In this document: positions 33,616 to 41,768 of the stretch, in pieces
Layout of the letters: the number at the start of each line of letters is the position of its first letter
Numbering within the stretch: the stretch's first letter is position 1
Source: Streptomyces lunaelactis
Lineage (GTDB): Bacteria > Actinomycetota > Actinomycetes > Streptomycetales > Streptomycetaceae
DNA: 64,000 nt
Direction: 5' to 3'
Assembly (NCBI RefSeq): GCF_003054555.1
Contig: NZ_CP026304.1
Coordinates: 5,890,001-5,954,000, forward strand
The notes under the pieces: generated by a model
The model's database searches: none
Told to the model about the DNA's origin: nothing
Seen by the model: the letters and a program-made list of their open reading frames with translations, nothing else
Position numbers and translations under genes: made by a program

Positions 33616-35238
33616 ATGCGAGGACGCGTGGCGCTGCACCCGGTACTGGAGCCCGTCCGGGACACGCCTCGAAGGACGACGGGTGGCCGTCCGCTCCTGT
33701 GGCTGCTGGCAGTTGCGGGGGTTTTCACCGCCACCCAGCTGATCCTCGTGGTCCCCGGCTCCGGGCTCGGCTGGGACGAGACCGTCTACGTCAGCCAGGT
33801 CGGAGGGAACGCCCCGCCCGCGTACTTCAGCGCGCCCCGCGCGCGGGGGATCTCCTACCTCGTCGCTCCGGTTGCCTCCCTGACGGCATCCACCACCGCG
33901 ATCCGGGTCTGGCTGGCCCTGCTGTCCGGCGGCGGGCTGTTCGCCTGCTTGTGGATCTGGCGCAGGCTGCTGCCCGGCCCGGTGCTCGGCTGCGCGGGTG
34001 CGCTGTTCGCCTCTCTGTGGATCACCCTGTTCTACGGCCCCCGGGCCATGCCCAATCTGTGGTGTGCGCTCGGGGCCCTGGCAGCCGTCGGCTGGTTCCT
34101 GCGCGCCGTGCCCCGTCCCGGGGAACGCCGGGCGGTCATCGGTGTCGGGTCCGCTGTCGCCTTCGTTGTCCTCATGCGCCCTTCCGACGGGCTGTGGCTG
34201 ACCCTGCCGATGGTCGCGTCGGCCCTGCTGGTTCCGGGGTGGCGCCGTCCGGCGGTGCTCGCCGCGGTCGTGGGCGGGTTCCTGATCGGGGCCGCGCCCT
34301 GGGTCGTCGAGGCGTACGCGCACTACGGCGGTCCGAGCGCCCGGCTCCATCGGGCCGACGAGATCCAAGGCGGACTTGGCTGGCACATGGCCGTGGACGA
34401 CCAGGTGCGGGCCCTGGACGGGCGTTCGCTGTGCCGCCCGTGCGACGTGCCCTGGAAGTACCCGGTCGCCGCGGCATGGTGGTTCGCGCTGCCGGTACTC
34501 ACGGCGGGAGGCATCGCGGCGGTGTTCCGCGCGCGCCTCGGCTCACGCATGCATCTGGGCTCACGCATGCATCTGGGCTCACGCACGCATCTGGGCTCAG
34601 GGCGGCGCCTCGGCTCACGCACGCATCTCGGCTCACGAACGCACCGAGGATCAGCCGCCCTGCTGGCGACCTTCGCCGCGGCAGCGCTCGCGCTGCCGTA
34701 CCTCTTCCTCATCGACTACGCCGCGCCCCGTTTTCTCCTGCCCGCCTACGCGCTCCTGGCCCTGCCGGTGGCCGAGTGCCTCGTGTTCCTGGCCGCATTC
34801 GTGGCCACCGGCATCCGGCCGTCCCTCCGGCCGATCGGCGCCGGAGTCCTCGCCCTGACCCTCACCGGCCACCTCGCGATCCAGTACTGGATGCTCAGCC
34901 ACATGGTGGGCGTCGGCCATTCCCTGCGTGCCCATTACTCGACGATCGCGGCCGGGCTGCACCGGCTGGGCGTACGTCCGCCCTGCATGGTCAGCGGCCA
35001 CCATGCCGTCCCCATCGCCTACTACGCGGGATGCACCTCACGCCAGCCCAGCGGCCACGACGCCAGCATCACGCCCGACGGCATCGAAGCCGCCGCACGC
35101 CGCATGCCGGTGGCAGTCGTCGTGGTCGGCGGCAATGCTCCTCCGCCCTACGCGCGCACCTGGCGTGCCTCCGCCCTGCCTCACGTACGCGGCCTCGAAA
35201 CGTACCGTGTCTACCTGCCGCCAACTCGCTTGCCTTGA
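33616..35238 (+). CDS. GT39-like multispanning membrane glycosyltransferase/hypothetical
   Basis: 540-residue integral membrane protein with about ten spans. An acidic pair after the first span (PGSGLGWDETVY) recalls the catalytic DE of GT39/PMT-type mannosyltransferases and ArnT-like enzymes. A large extracytoplasmic C-terminal part follows (about 430-540, HSLRAHYSTIAAGLHRLG, CTSRQPSGHDA). Lipid-linked sugar transfer is possible; I cannot name donor or acceptor. A loop near residues 307-343 consists of six 6-residue repeats (LGSRMH-like) from an 18-bp tandem array. The start is put at ATG 33616. Its stop lies inside the MerR promoter. Confidence 0.7.
   Translation: MRGRVALHPVLEPVRDTPRRTTGGRPLLWLLAVAGVFTATQLILVVPGSGLGWDETVYVSQVGGNAPPAYFSAPRARGISYLVAPVASLTASTTAIRVWLALLSGGGLFACLWIWRRLLPGPVLGCAGALFASLWITLFYGPRAMPNLWCALGALAAVGWFLRAVPRPGERRAVIGVGSAVAFVVLMRPSDGLWLTLPMVASALLVPGWRRPAVLAAVVGGFLIGAAPWVVEAYAHYGGPSARLHRADEIQGGLGWHMAVDDQVRALDGRSLCRPCDVPWKYPVAAAWWFALPVLTAGGIAAVFRARLGSRMHLGSRMHLGSRTHLGSGRRLGSRTHLGSRTHRGSAALLATFAAAALALPYLFLIDYAAPRFLLPAYALLALPVAECLVFLAAFVATGIRPSLRPIGAGVLALTLTGHLAIQYWMLSHMVGVGHSLRAHYSTIAAGLHRLGVRPPCMVSGHHAVPIAYYAGCTSRQPSGHDASITPDGIEAAARRMPVAVVVVGGNAPPPYARTWRASALPHVRGLETYRVYLPPTRLP
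34537..34644 (+). repeat. Six 18-bp tandem repeats inside the membrane-protein gene
   Basis: Units CTSGGCTCACGCAYGCAT at 34537, 34555, 34573, 34591 (diverged), 34609 and 34627. Multiple of three, so the frame stays open and adds LGSRMH/LGSRTH units. Likely variable in copy number among strains. Confidence 0.85.
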
Positions 35239-35265
35239 CCTCGGCGTCAAGGATTACCGTCCTGA
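35233..35265 (+). promoter_or_regulatory. MerR-type promoter with dyad between -35 and -10
   Basis: Perfect 7-bp arms CCTTGAC-CTCGGC-GTCAAGG (35233-35252). The -35 TTGACC (35235-35240) is part of the left arm, the classic layout of MerR-family promoters. The -10 is less clear (TACCGT at 35255 or the bases around 35260). Only about 3-15 bases lie between it and ATG 35268, so the transcript may be leaderless. The site overlaps the stop of the membrane-protein gene. Confidence 0.65.
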
Positions 35266-35267
35266 AC

Positions 35268-35675
35268 ATGCGAATCGGCGAGCTCGCGGAGCGGGCGGGG
35301 ACCACCACCCGCACCCTGCGCTACTACGAGTCCCGCGGGCTCCTGCCCGCGCGGCGCGCGGTGAACGGCTACCGCACGTACGACGAGGACGATCTGCGGC
35401 TGCTCCAGCAGATCAGGACCCTGCAGGACTTCGGGTTCGACTTGGAGGAGACCAGACCGTTCGTCGAGTGCCTGCGCGCCGGGCACCCGGCGGGGGACTC
35501 CTGTCCCGCCTCGATCGCGGTGTACCGCTCCAAGCTCGGCGAGCTCGATGCGCTCATCGAACAGCTCCAGTCGGTACGGGCCCAGGTCGGCGCGCAGCTC
35601 GCGCGCGCCGAGGCGGAACTGCCGGGCGGGCCCGAGCCGCTGTGCGAGCTGACCTACGGAGGGGAACCCGAATGA
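35268..35675 (+). CDS. MerR-family regulator
   Basis: 135 residues: N-terminal HTH MRIGELAERAGTTTRTLRYYESRGLLPARR, then the linking helices and a coiled coil (LDALIEQLQSVRAQVGAQLARAEAEL, split). One cysteine in CLRAGHPAGDSCPAS makes a pair with the first (C-x9-C), suggestive of metal or redox sensing in the way of SoxR-like proteins, though spacing differs. It is co-translated with the thioredoxin gene (ATGA). Together with the autoregulatory-looking promoter, the pair may form a small stress module. Confidence 0.92.
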   Translation: MRIGELAERAGTTTRTLRYYESRGLLPARRAVNGYRTYDEDDLRLLQQIRTLQDFGFDLEETRPFVECLRAGHPAGDSCPASIAVYRSKLGELDALIEQLQSVRAQVGAQLARAEAELPGGPEPLCELTYGGEPE

Positions 35676-36019
35676 TCCACGCAGCAGGCGTCGACGAGGT
35701 GACGGACGCCGACTTCGACGACGAGGTCCTCAGGGCCGACCGCCCGGTCCTGGTGGAGTTCACGGCCGACTGGTGCGGCCCGTGCCGCCAGCTCGCGCCC
35801 GTGCTGAGCGCGCTGGCGAGCGAGGAGGCCGACCGGCTCAAGGTGGTCCAGCTCGATGTGGACACCAACCCGGAGATCACGACGCGGTACGCGGTGCTGT
35901 CAATGCCGACGCTGATGGTTTTCCGCGAGGGGGAGCCGGTGAAGTCGATGGTGGGCGCCCGCCCCAAGCGCCGACTGCTCCAGGAGCTGGACGACGTGAT
36001 CCAGGGGCGATCTAGCTAG
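35672..36019 (+). CDS. Thioredoxin
   Basis: 115-residue cytoplasmic thioredoxin. Active site FTADWCGPCRQLAPVL, cis-proline in VLSMPTLMVF, standard length and order. ATG 35672 overlaps the MerR stop. The main housekeeping trxA is normally next to trxB near the origin, so this is an additional copy tied to MerR control; substrate reduction with thioredoxin reductase is the known family role. Confidence 0.95.
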   Translation: MIHAAGVDEVTDADFDDEVLRADRPVLVEFTADWCGPCRQLAPVLSALASEEADRLKVVQLDVDTNPEITTRYAVLSMPTLMVFREGEPVKSMVGARPKRRLLQELDDVIQGRSS

Positions 36020-36162
36020 GGGCTGTCCGGTGGGTCCGCCTCGCGCTGGATCTGGTCGGAGCGGATCGGTCACCGGATCTGTCACGGACGGCGGAGAACC
36101 GTATCCGGATCCGGCCGCCGCCACCGGGCCACCTGTCTCACGCCTCAGCCGTGGCGCCAGGG

Positions 36163-37047
36163 CTACTGGCCGGCGTCGTGGGCGGCGGCTGCGATGGCCT
36201 GGATGCCGATGGTCGAGAGCAGCGCGAACTGCTCGCTGGTCGAGGTGCCCGAAGGCGCGGAGAAGACCGCGATACGCAGGTCGCTCCCGGGGACGGTGAG
36301 GGTGTCGCAGTCCACGGTGACGGGGCCGAGTTCGGGATGGTGGATGGTTTTGCTGTCGGCGGTGTGGAAGCCCACGCTGTGGGAGCGCCACAGCTCGTCG
36401 AAGCGCCTGCTCTCATGCCGTAGGTCGGCGATCAGCGATCGGAGCTCCGTGTCCGCGGGGTAGCGGGCGCTGGATGTGCGCAGGTCGGAGACGAGGGCGG
36501 TCTCGAACCGGGCCTCCTCATCGGGGGTGTGGCTGACGCGGGTGGGCAGGTGGGTGAAGTGGCGCCACGCGACGTTGCGCTCCCTGCCGCGCGAGGCTGA
36601 CGGGTCACCGATCAGCGCCGCCCACAGTGCGTTCCACGAGATCAGGTTCCACGCCGCGTCGTGAACGCTGAACGGGGTGCCGCGCAGTTGGTCCAGCAGC
36701 CGCTGGACACCGGGCCCGACATGCTGGGAGACCTGCCCTGTCGAGGGAACGGCCTGCCCACCGAGGAGGAAGAGGTGGTCCCGCTCGGCCTGCGACAGTC
36801 GCAGGGCGCGGGAGAGCGCGGCGAGGACCTGGGGAGAAGGTGAGGTGGCGCGGCCCCGTTCCAGGCGCACGACGTAGTCGACGGAGAGCCCCGCGAGCTG
36901 GGCCAGTTCCTCGCGGCGCAGTCCCGGAGCGCGCCTGACGCCGTTGACCGGGAGCCCCGCGTCCTGGGGGCTGGTCCGGTCGCGCCATTGGCGCAGAGCT
37001 GTGCCGAGTGCCGTGCTGTCCTGAGTCACCCCCCTATTGTCCGCCAT
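36163..37047 (-). CDS. XRE regulator with MmyB-like ligand domain
   Basis: 294 residues. N-terminal HTH (GLRREELAQLAGLSVDYVVRLERGRATSPS, split), then the MmyB/PAS-like domain with VHDAAWNLISWNALWAALIGDP and DLRHESRRFDELW. This common actinobacterial family regulates divergent oxidoreductase-type genes and is thought to bind a hydrophobic ligand. Start ATG 37047 without obvious ribosome site; probably leaderless. Divergent from the SnoaL-like gene, its most likely target. Confidence 0.92.
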   Translation of the reverse strand: MADNRGVTQDSTALGTALRQWRDRTSPQDAGLPVNGVRRAPGLRREELAQLAGLSVDYVVRLERGRATSPSPQVLAALSRALRLSQAERDHLFLLGGQAVPSTGQVSQHVGPGVQRLLDQLRGTPFSVHDAAWNLISWNALWAALIGDPSASRGRERNVAWRHFTHLPTRVSHTPDEEARFETALVSDLRTSSARYPADTELRSLIADLRHESRRFDELWRSHSVGFHTADSKTIHHPELGPVTVDCDTLTVPGSDLRIAVFSAPSGTSTSEQFALLSTIGIQAIAAAAHDAGQ

Positions 37048-37288
37048 CGGCCCGGCCGCAGCCTGGTACTGCCAGACCCCCCGCCGGCCGGGGCTCTCCC
37101 TCGATCAGTGCCGGTCAGCAAAGGTTGAGGACATCGCCACCGCAGTGATGACGGAGACGAACAAGGGCTCGTATGCGAAGCGGCGTGCCGCTTCGTCGAG
37201 CGGGACCACGCCCGTGGCCCCATCCCCCGGTGACAACGCGCACCACCCCCCGTCGGCCCTCTGGGCCGCCGACCTACGGAGCATGACG

Positions 37289-37741
37289 ATGACCACGAAC
37301 CACGAGACCGCCCTGGACACCGCAAAGGCCCTTTTCGCCGCCTTCGAGGGACGCGACCCGCAGGGCGTGCGCGCCCTCCTCGTGCCCCACGCCAACATCA
37401 CCATCCCGCTCTCCATCGAGGGCACGCCCGACCCCTGGTACGTCTTCGACGGCATCGAGCACGTGATGGGCTACATCGAGTCCGTCGCCGCGAAGTTCGA
37501 CCACGTCGCCTTCCTCGACAAGGTCTACACCGTCAGCGAGGACGCCAAGTCGGTCTTCCTGCAGGCCAACGGCGACATCCTGTCCACCGCCGAACAGCTC
37601 GTCTACCGCAACGTGTACGTCTTCCGTCTCGACATCCAGGACGCCAAGGTTGCCAAGGTCTGGGAGTACGCCAACCCCGTCGCCTACGCCAACCTCGGCA
37701 TCAAGAACTCCGACGCCGAAGCAGCCGCCCAGGCCCGCTGA
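37289..37741 (+). CDS. SnoaL/NTF2-like protein
   Basis: 150-residue single-domain protein of the cone-shaped NTF2/SnoaL fold (DTAKALFAAFEGRDPQGVRALL, PWYVFDGIEHVMGYIES, VYVFRLDIQDAKVAKVWEYANP; split). Members are ketosteroid-isomerase-like enzymes or ligand carriers; catalytic residues cannot be assigned here. ATG 37289 lies 7 bases behind ACGGAG (another ATG is at 37283). A perfect 12-bp hairpin ends the transcript. Confidence 0.85.
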   Translation: MTTNHETALDTAKALFAAFEGRDPQGVRALLVPHANITIPLSIEGTPDPWYVFDGIEHVMGYIESVAAKFDHVAFLDKVYTVSEDAKSVFLQANGDILSTAEQLVYRNVYVFRLDIQDAKVAKVWEYANPVAYANLGIKNSDAEAAAQAR

Positions 37742-37752
37742 ACACGATGTGC

Positions 37753-37780
37753 TGTGCCCGGAGCTTCTGCTCCGGGCACA
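37753..37780 (+). terminator. Terminator after the SnoaL-like gene
   Basis: TGTGCCCGGAGC / GCTCCGGGCACA, perfect 12-bp stem with a TTCT loop, 11 bases past the stop. Confidence 0.85.
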
Positions 37781-38035
37781 CACCCGCAGAACGCCGGTCG
37801 GGTCGGATGTCGCCTGTCCAGCACAGCACCCCGGCCGGCCGTGGACAGCGTCGAGAGATGGTGTGTTCTCCTCACAGTCCGGCCGCCATCGCTGACGTGG
37901 ACCGCATGGCATTGGCGTACGCGTGCTGAACAGCGGCCCCCAGATGCCGCACAACTTCAGCGCGCGCGGTCGGCGGGGCGATCACGGCCATGCATGGCAT
38001 TTGACAGCTCGAACGCAGCACGTCAAAGTCCCGGC
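37781..38035. other. Non-coding stretch before the truncated membrane protein
   Basis: About 255 bases. A frame is open through it into the next gene but has no recognisable protein; I see no hairpin or clear promoter. Confidence 0.4.
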
Positions 38036-38650
38036 GTGAGCGAGACCAACGATCTGACGCCGGCCGAGGCGCGTGTATGGCGGGCCTTTCCGCGAGGCGA
38101 GTCCGTGGACTTCCGCGCCGCCGAGAACGAGGATCCGGCGCTCGGCAACACCTGGGGCGCCGAGCGCCGCATTCCGATGCTGGAGCGGGACGGCGACCGG
38201 TATGAGCCGTACGGCTACGAGCAGTTGATGGCGGCCTACCGCCACGTCGGTGACGACGACGCGGCCCGGCTCGTCCAACTCGCCAAGCAGCGCCGCCGAC
38301 GCACCACGCTCACCTGGTACGGACGGCTGTGGGGGTACGTCCAGGACGCCACCGTCGGCTACGGCTTCCGCCCGTTGCGCGCGGCCGTCTGGCTGCTGTC
38401 CCTCATGACCATCGGATCGATCGCGTACGGCCTGGACCACCCACGCCCCATCAAGGCGGACGAGGCCCCTGACCTCAACCCCGTCTTCTACACACTCGAC
38501 CTGCTCCTGCCCGTCATCAACTTCGGCCAGGAGTCAGCGTTCGCCCCTGACGGCTGGCACCAGTGGCTGTCGTACGCCCTGATCATCACTGGCTGGATAC
38601 TGGCGACGACGATCGTCGCGGGCGTGACCCGTACGGTCAGCCGCCAATGA
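38036..38650 (+). CDS. Internally deleted 'membrane-associated oxidoreductase' family protein
   Basis: 204 residues from GTG 38036. The N-terminus (NDLTPAEARVWRAFPRGESVDFR) and the C-terminus (YEPYGYEQLMAAYRHVGDDDAAR, then two spans AVWLLSLMTIGSIAYGL and ALIITGWILATTIVAGVTR) are the two ends of a Streptomyces family that is usually far longer, with a pentapeptide-like repeat region in between. Here WGAERR joins directly to IPMLERDGD, so some 250-300 residues are gone, in frame. The two-TM end resembles an ion-channel-type fold. It may be a relic or a working mini-version. Family length is from memory. Confidence 0.65.
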   Translation: MSETNDLTPAEARVWRAFPRGESVDFRAAENEDPALGNTWGAERRIPMLERDGDRYEPYGYEQLMAAYRHVGDDDAARLVQLAKQRRRRTTLTWYGRLWGYVQDATVGYGFRPLRAAVWLLSLMTIGSIAYGLDHPRPIKADEAPDLNPVFYTLDLLLPVINFGQESAFAPDGWHQWLSYALIITGWILATTIVAGVTRTVSRQ

Positions 38651-38743
38651 CCCCCTCCAGAACCCGCGAAAACCTCGCAGAACGCCCTCTGAGAGGGACG
38701 CGGGGAGAGCGGACGCGGCGACGGTGCGAATCCGCAGCGACCG

Positions 38744-39313
38744 TTACGACAGTCCGAGTTCCTTGCCGCGCGGGACCAGTACGTCACGCACATCGGCCCA
38801 TGCGGCGTCGCTCAGCAGCGGGCGCCACTGCGTGAACAGCCGCAGCAGCGAGGCGCCGTGCCGAGTCCGGAAGGCCCCGTCCGCCCGTGCCAGGTCGAGT
38901 TCATTGACCGCCGTCAGCTCGGCGAAGTCCCGGCGCCGGGCGCGCGAAGGCGGGTACGTCCCGCCCGTGAAGCGGTCCCGGAACGCCGCGTCCTCGTCCG
39001 CGAGCGTCGCGTACGACGCCCTGCGGTCGCAGCTCGCGTAGAAGTACACGAGCTCCTCCGCCTCCGTCCCGATCACCGCCGCCAGCTCGGAGCGCCGGTC
39101 CAGTGGCAGCAGGGCGTGCGCGAACCCGTCCGTGCCGTAGAACGCGTGGCACAGCCCGGCCAGTTGGAGTTCCGGCCGCGCGCCCCACTGGGACAGGCGC
39201 TGCCGGACCCGGTCCAGGTGGGCGAGCAGCGTCCCGCCCGGATGCGGCATCCCCTCGGCGCCGTGCTCCCGCAGCAGCGCGACCGCTTCCTTCGTGCTCC
39301 CTGATATGTCCAC
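38744..39313 (-). CDS. DUF6817 family protein
   Basis: 189-residue soluble protein. It contains the His-rich segment GGTLLAHLDRVRQRLSQWG then LQLAGLCHAFYGTDGF, spaced like an HD-type metal phosphohydrolase start, and ELVYFYASCDRR. I recognise DUF6817; no function known to me. GTG 39313 is read as start; ribosome site weak. Divergent from helD with 133 bases between. Confidence 0.75.
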   Translation of the reverse strand: MDISGSTKEAVALLREHGAEGMPHPGGTLLAHLDRVRQRLSQWGARPELQLAGLCHAFYGTDGFAHALLPLDRRSELAAVIGTEAEELVYFYASCDRRASYATLADEDAAFRDRFTGGTYPPSRARRRDFAELTAVNELDLARADGAFRTRHGASLLRLFTQWRPLLSDAAWADVRDVLVPRGKELGLS

Positions 39314-39325
39314 GCACAGAAAAAT

Positions 39326-39353
39326 ACCCCGGAACCGAATTGGCGGCCGGGGT
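39326..39353 (+). terminator. Hairpin in the helD leader
   Basis: ACCCCGG / CCGGGGT with a 14-base loop, then CTTTCTT. It lies 93 bases ahead of the helD start, so it could be an attenuator if transcription begins upstream of it, or simply end minus-strand noise. Confidence 0.4.
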
Positions 39354-39446
39354 CTTTCTTCGCGTATATTAAGTGTTTACGTATGCGTGTGCGCTAAAGC
39401 ATGCAGGGAAGTTCAATAAAGGCACTGTATCGCGTCAGGAGCTGAA

Positions 39447-41732
39447 TTGTCAACCGAGGAAATGCGGCAGGAACAACAATTCGTCTCTCTCGCCCACGAG
39501 CGGCTCGACCAGCTCAGGGCCGAGGCCGAAGCCGCCATGCTCTTCACGATCGCGCAGGTCAGCACCGGTCTTCAGGCGCGAGTGGAGCGCGATGTCGGCG
39601 TGGCCGAGCACTCCGCCTCCCTCGCCGCGCTGAATGCCGCCGACTCCGGGCTCTGTTTCGGGCGTATCGACCGGCGCGACGGAGTCACGCACCACATCGG
39701 GCGTACGGGAATCCGGCGGGACGACCTGGAGCGGACTCCGCTGCTGATCGACTGGAGGGCTCCCGCCGCGCGGCCGTTTTATCTCGCGACCGGATATGAG
39801 CCGATGGGTTTGCGCCGGCGGAGGCACATCACCACCCAGGGGCGCACCGTCACCGCGCTGCACGACGAGATCATGGATCTCGCCGACACCAACCGCACCG
39901 GATACGAGTCGCACGACGCCGACGAGGTGCTGCTCGCCGCGCTGAACAGCGCCCGTACCGGTCGGATGGGCGACATCGTGTCGACCATCCAGGCCGAGCA
40001 GGACCGCATCATCCGCGCCCCGCGGCGCGGAGTGCTCGTCGTCGAGGGCGGGCCGGGGACCGGGAAGACCGCGGTCGCTCTGCACCGGGCCGCGTATCTG
40101 CTGTACGCGAACCGGGAGCAGTTGGCCAAGCGTGCCGTGCTGATCGTCGGACCCAACCCTGCCTTCCTGGGCTACATCGGCGAGGTGCTGCCCTCACTCG
40201 GTGAGACGGGCGTGCTGCTGGCGACGGTCGGCGAGCTGTTCCCCGGCGTTACGGCCACGGGCACGGACAGCCCCGCCGCCGCGGCCGTCAAGGGCCGGGC
40301 GGACATGGCCGGCGTACTGGCCGAGGCGGTACGGGACCGGCAGGAGGTGCCCGAGAAGGACGCGCCGATCGTCATCCGGCACGACGACGGGGAGCTGCTG
40401 CTCGACTGGGACATGGCCGTCGAGGCCCGGCACAAGGCCCGCGAGACCGGCCTGCCGCACAACCTGGCCCGCCCGCACTTCGTCTTCCGGATCATCGACG
40501 ACCTGACCACCCAGCTCGCCGACCGGATCGGCGCGGACCCGTACGGCGGCCCGAACTTCCTCGGCCCCGACGACATCGCCCAGCTCGGCAAGGGCATCGC
40601 CGCGAGCGCCGAGGTGCACGCCGCGATCGCGTCGCTGTGGCCCCCGCTCACCCCGCAGGGGTTCCTCGCCGGGTACCTGGAAGACCCCACCCATCTGCCC
40701 GAGCACGAAGCCGAGTTGATCCGGCGCACCGCCACCGCCTGGACTGGCACCGCCTGGACCGGCACCGCGTGGACCGCCGCCGACGTGCCCCTCCTCGACG
40801 AGGCCGCCGAGCTCCTCGGCGAGGACGACTCCGCCGCCCTGGCCGCCGCCGAGGCCGAGCAGGCGCGGCAGATCGCCTACGCACAGGGCGTCCTCGACGT
40901 CTCGTACGCCTCCCGTACATACGAGTTCGAGGACAAGCACGACGACGATTCCGAGGTCCTCGCCGCGCACGACATCATCGACGCCGAGCGCATGGCCGAG
41001 CGGCAGGAGGAGGCCGACCACCGCAGCGCCGCCGAGCGTGCCGCCGCCGACCGGACGTGGGCCTTCGGGCACATCGTCGTCGACGAGGCGCAGGAGCTGT
41101 CGGCCATGGCCTGGCGGCTGCTGATGCGCCGCAGTCCGACCCGCTCGATGACCCTGGTCGGCGACCCGGCGCAGACCGGCGACCTGGCCGGGTGCGATTC
41201 CTGGCAGGAGATCCTCGCTCCGTACGTCGGCGACCGCTGGGAACTGGCCCGGCTCGGCGTCAACTACCGTACGCCTGCCGAGATCATGGAGTACGCGTCC
41301 CGGCGGCGCCGGATCACCGACCCCGCCTTCGAGCCGCCGCGCTCCATCCGGTCGACGGGGGTACGGCCCTGGGAGCTCACGATGCCGCTCGGAGAGGTGG
41401 CCCGGCTCGCCGCCGCCGAGACCCCGGACGAGGGCAGGCTCGCGGTGATCGCCCCGCGCGAGCTGCACGCCGAGCTCGCAGGGCTGGGACAGGGCGACGG
41501 TCCGCTGGATCTGTCCCGGCCCGTCGTCCTCATCGACCCCCGCCAGGCGAAGGGCCTCGAGTTCGACACCGTCCTCGTCGTCGACCCCGGCCGGATGAGC
41601 GCCAACGATCTCTATGTGGCGCTCACCCGGGCCACGCAGCGGCTCGGGGTGGTGCATCCGGGCCGGGGCCGTCCGGCAGCCGGTTCGTCCTCAAGCACCG
41701 GACGGGTCCGGCCGAGCCTGCCCGGCGATTGA
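39447..41732 (+). CDS. helD: HelD-family RNA-polymerase-recycling ATPase
   Basis: 761-residue superfamily 1 helicase-like motor. HelD proteins enter the RNA polymerase channels and eject nucleic acid from stalled enzyme; HelR relatives protect from rifamycins. N-terminal coiled-coil arm (EEMRQEQQFVSLAHERLDQLR, split), Walker A GGPGTGKTAVALHRAAYLLY, Walker B HIVVDEAQELSAMAW, GDPAQTGDLAG, NYRTPAEIMEY and the last motif DLYVALTRATQRL are seen. A short GTAWTGTAWT repeat lies in the middle. TTG 39447 has AGGAG 5 bases upstream. The C-terminal tail and stop codon are read into a dispersed intergenic repeat. Confidence 0.92.
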   Translation: MSTEEMRQEQQFVSLAHERLDQLRAEAEAAMLFTIAQVSTGLQARVERDVGVAEHSASLAALNAADSGLCFGRIDRRDGVTHHIGRTGIRRDDLERTPLLIDWRAPAARPFYLATGYEPMGLRRRRHITTQGRTVTALHDEIMDLADTNRTGYESHDADEVLLAALNSARTGRMGDIVSTIQAEQDRIIRAPRRGVLVVEGGPGTGKTAVALHRAAYLLYANREQLAKRAVLIVGPNPAFLGYIGEVLPSLGETGVLLATVGELFPGVTATGTDSPAAAAVKGRADMAGVLAEAVRDRQEVPEKDAPIVIRHDDGELLLDWDMAVEARHKARETGLPHNLARPHFVFRIIDDLTTQLADRIGADPYGGPNFLGPDDIAQLGKGIAASAEVHAAIASLWPPLTPQGFLAGYLEDPTHLPEHEAELIRRTATAWTGTAWTGTAWTAADVPLLDEAAELLGEDDSAALAAAEAEQARQIAYAQGVLDVSYASRTYEFEDKHDDDSEVLAAHDIIDAERMAERQEEADHRSAAERAAADRTWAFGHIVVDEAQELSAMAWRLLMRRSPTRSMTLVGDPAQTGDLAGCDSWQEILAPYVGDRWELARLGVNYRTPAEIMEYASRRRRITDPAFEPPRSIRSTGVRPWELTMPLGEVARLAAAETPDEGRLAVIAPRELHAELAGLGQGDGPLDLSRPVVLIDPRQAKGLEFDTVLVVDPGRMSANDLYVALTRATQRLGVVHPGRGRPAAGSSSSTGRVRPSLPGD

Positions 41733-41735
41733 GGC
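41722..41735. repeat. Partial dispersed repeat CCGGCGATTGAGGC
   Basis: Inverse copy of 14 bp of the element at 24264-24311. It supplies the stop codon of helD. Confidence 0.6.
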
Positions 41736-41768
41736 CAGAGCACAGCAAGCCCGTCCGGGCGTGGCGGC

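Noticed and set aside
34537..34644. CRISPR-like array
   Set aside because: Units of 18 bp with no spacers, inside a coding frame; it is a protein-coding tandem repeat.
33525..35675. 716-codon plus frame ending as MerR
   Set aside because: Its first two thirds overlap the membrane-protein gene in another frame and are Arg/Pro/Gly-rich; only the end, from ATG 35268, is a real protein.
39447..41732. Calling this gene helR (rifamycin-protection type)
   Set aside because: Its N-terminal and middle sequence fits the general HelD branch as I know it, and I could not find a convincing rifamycin-associated element in the leader.
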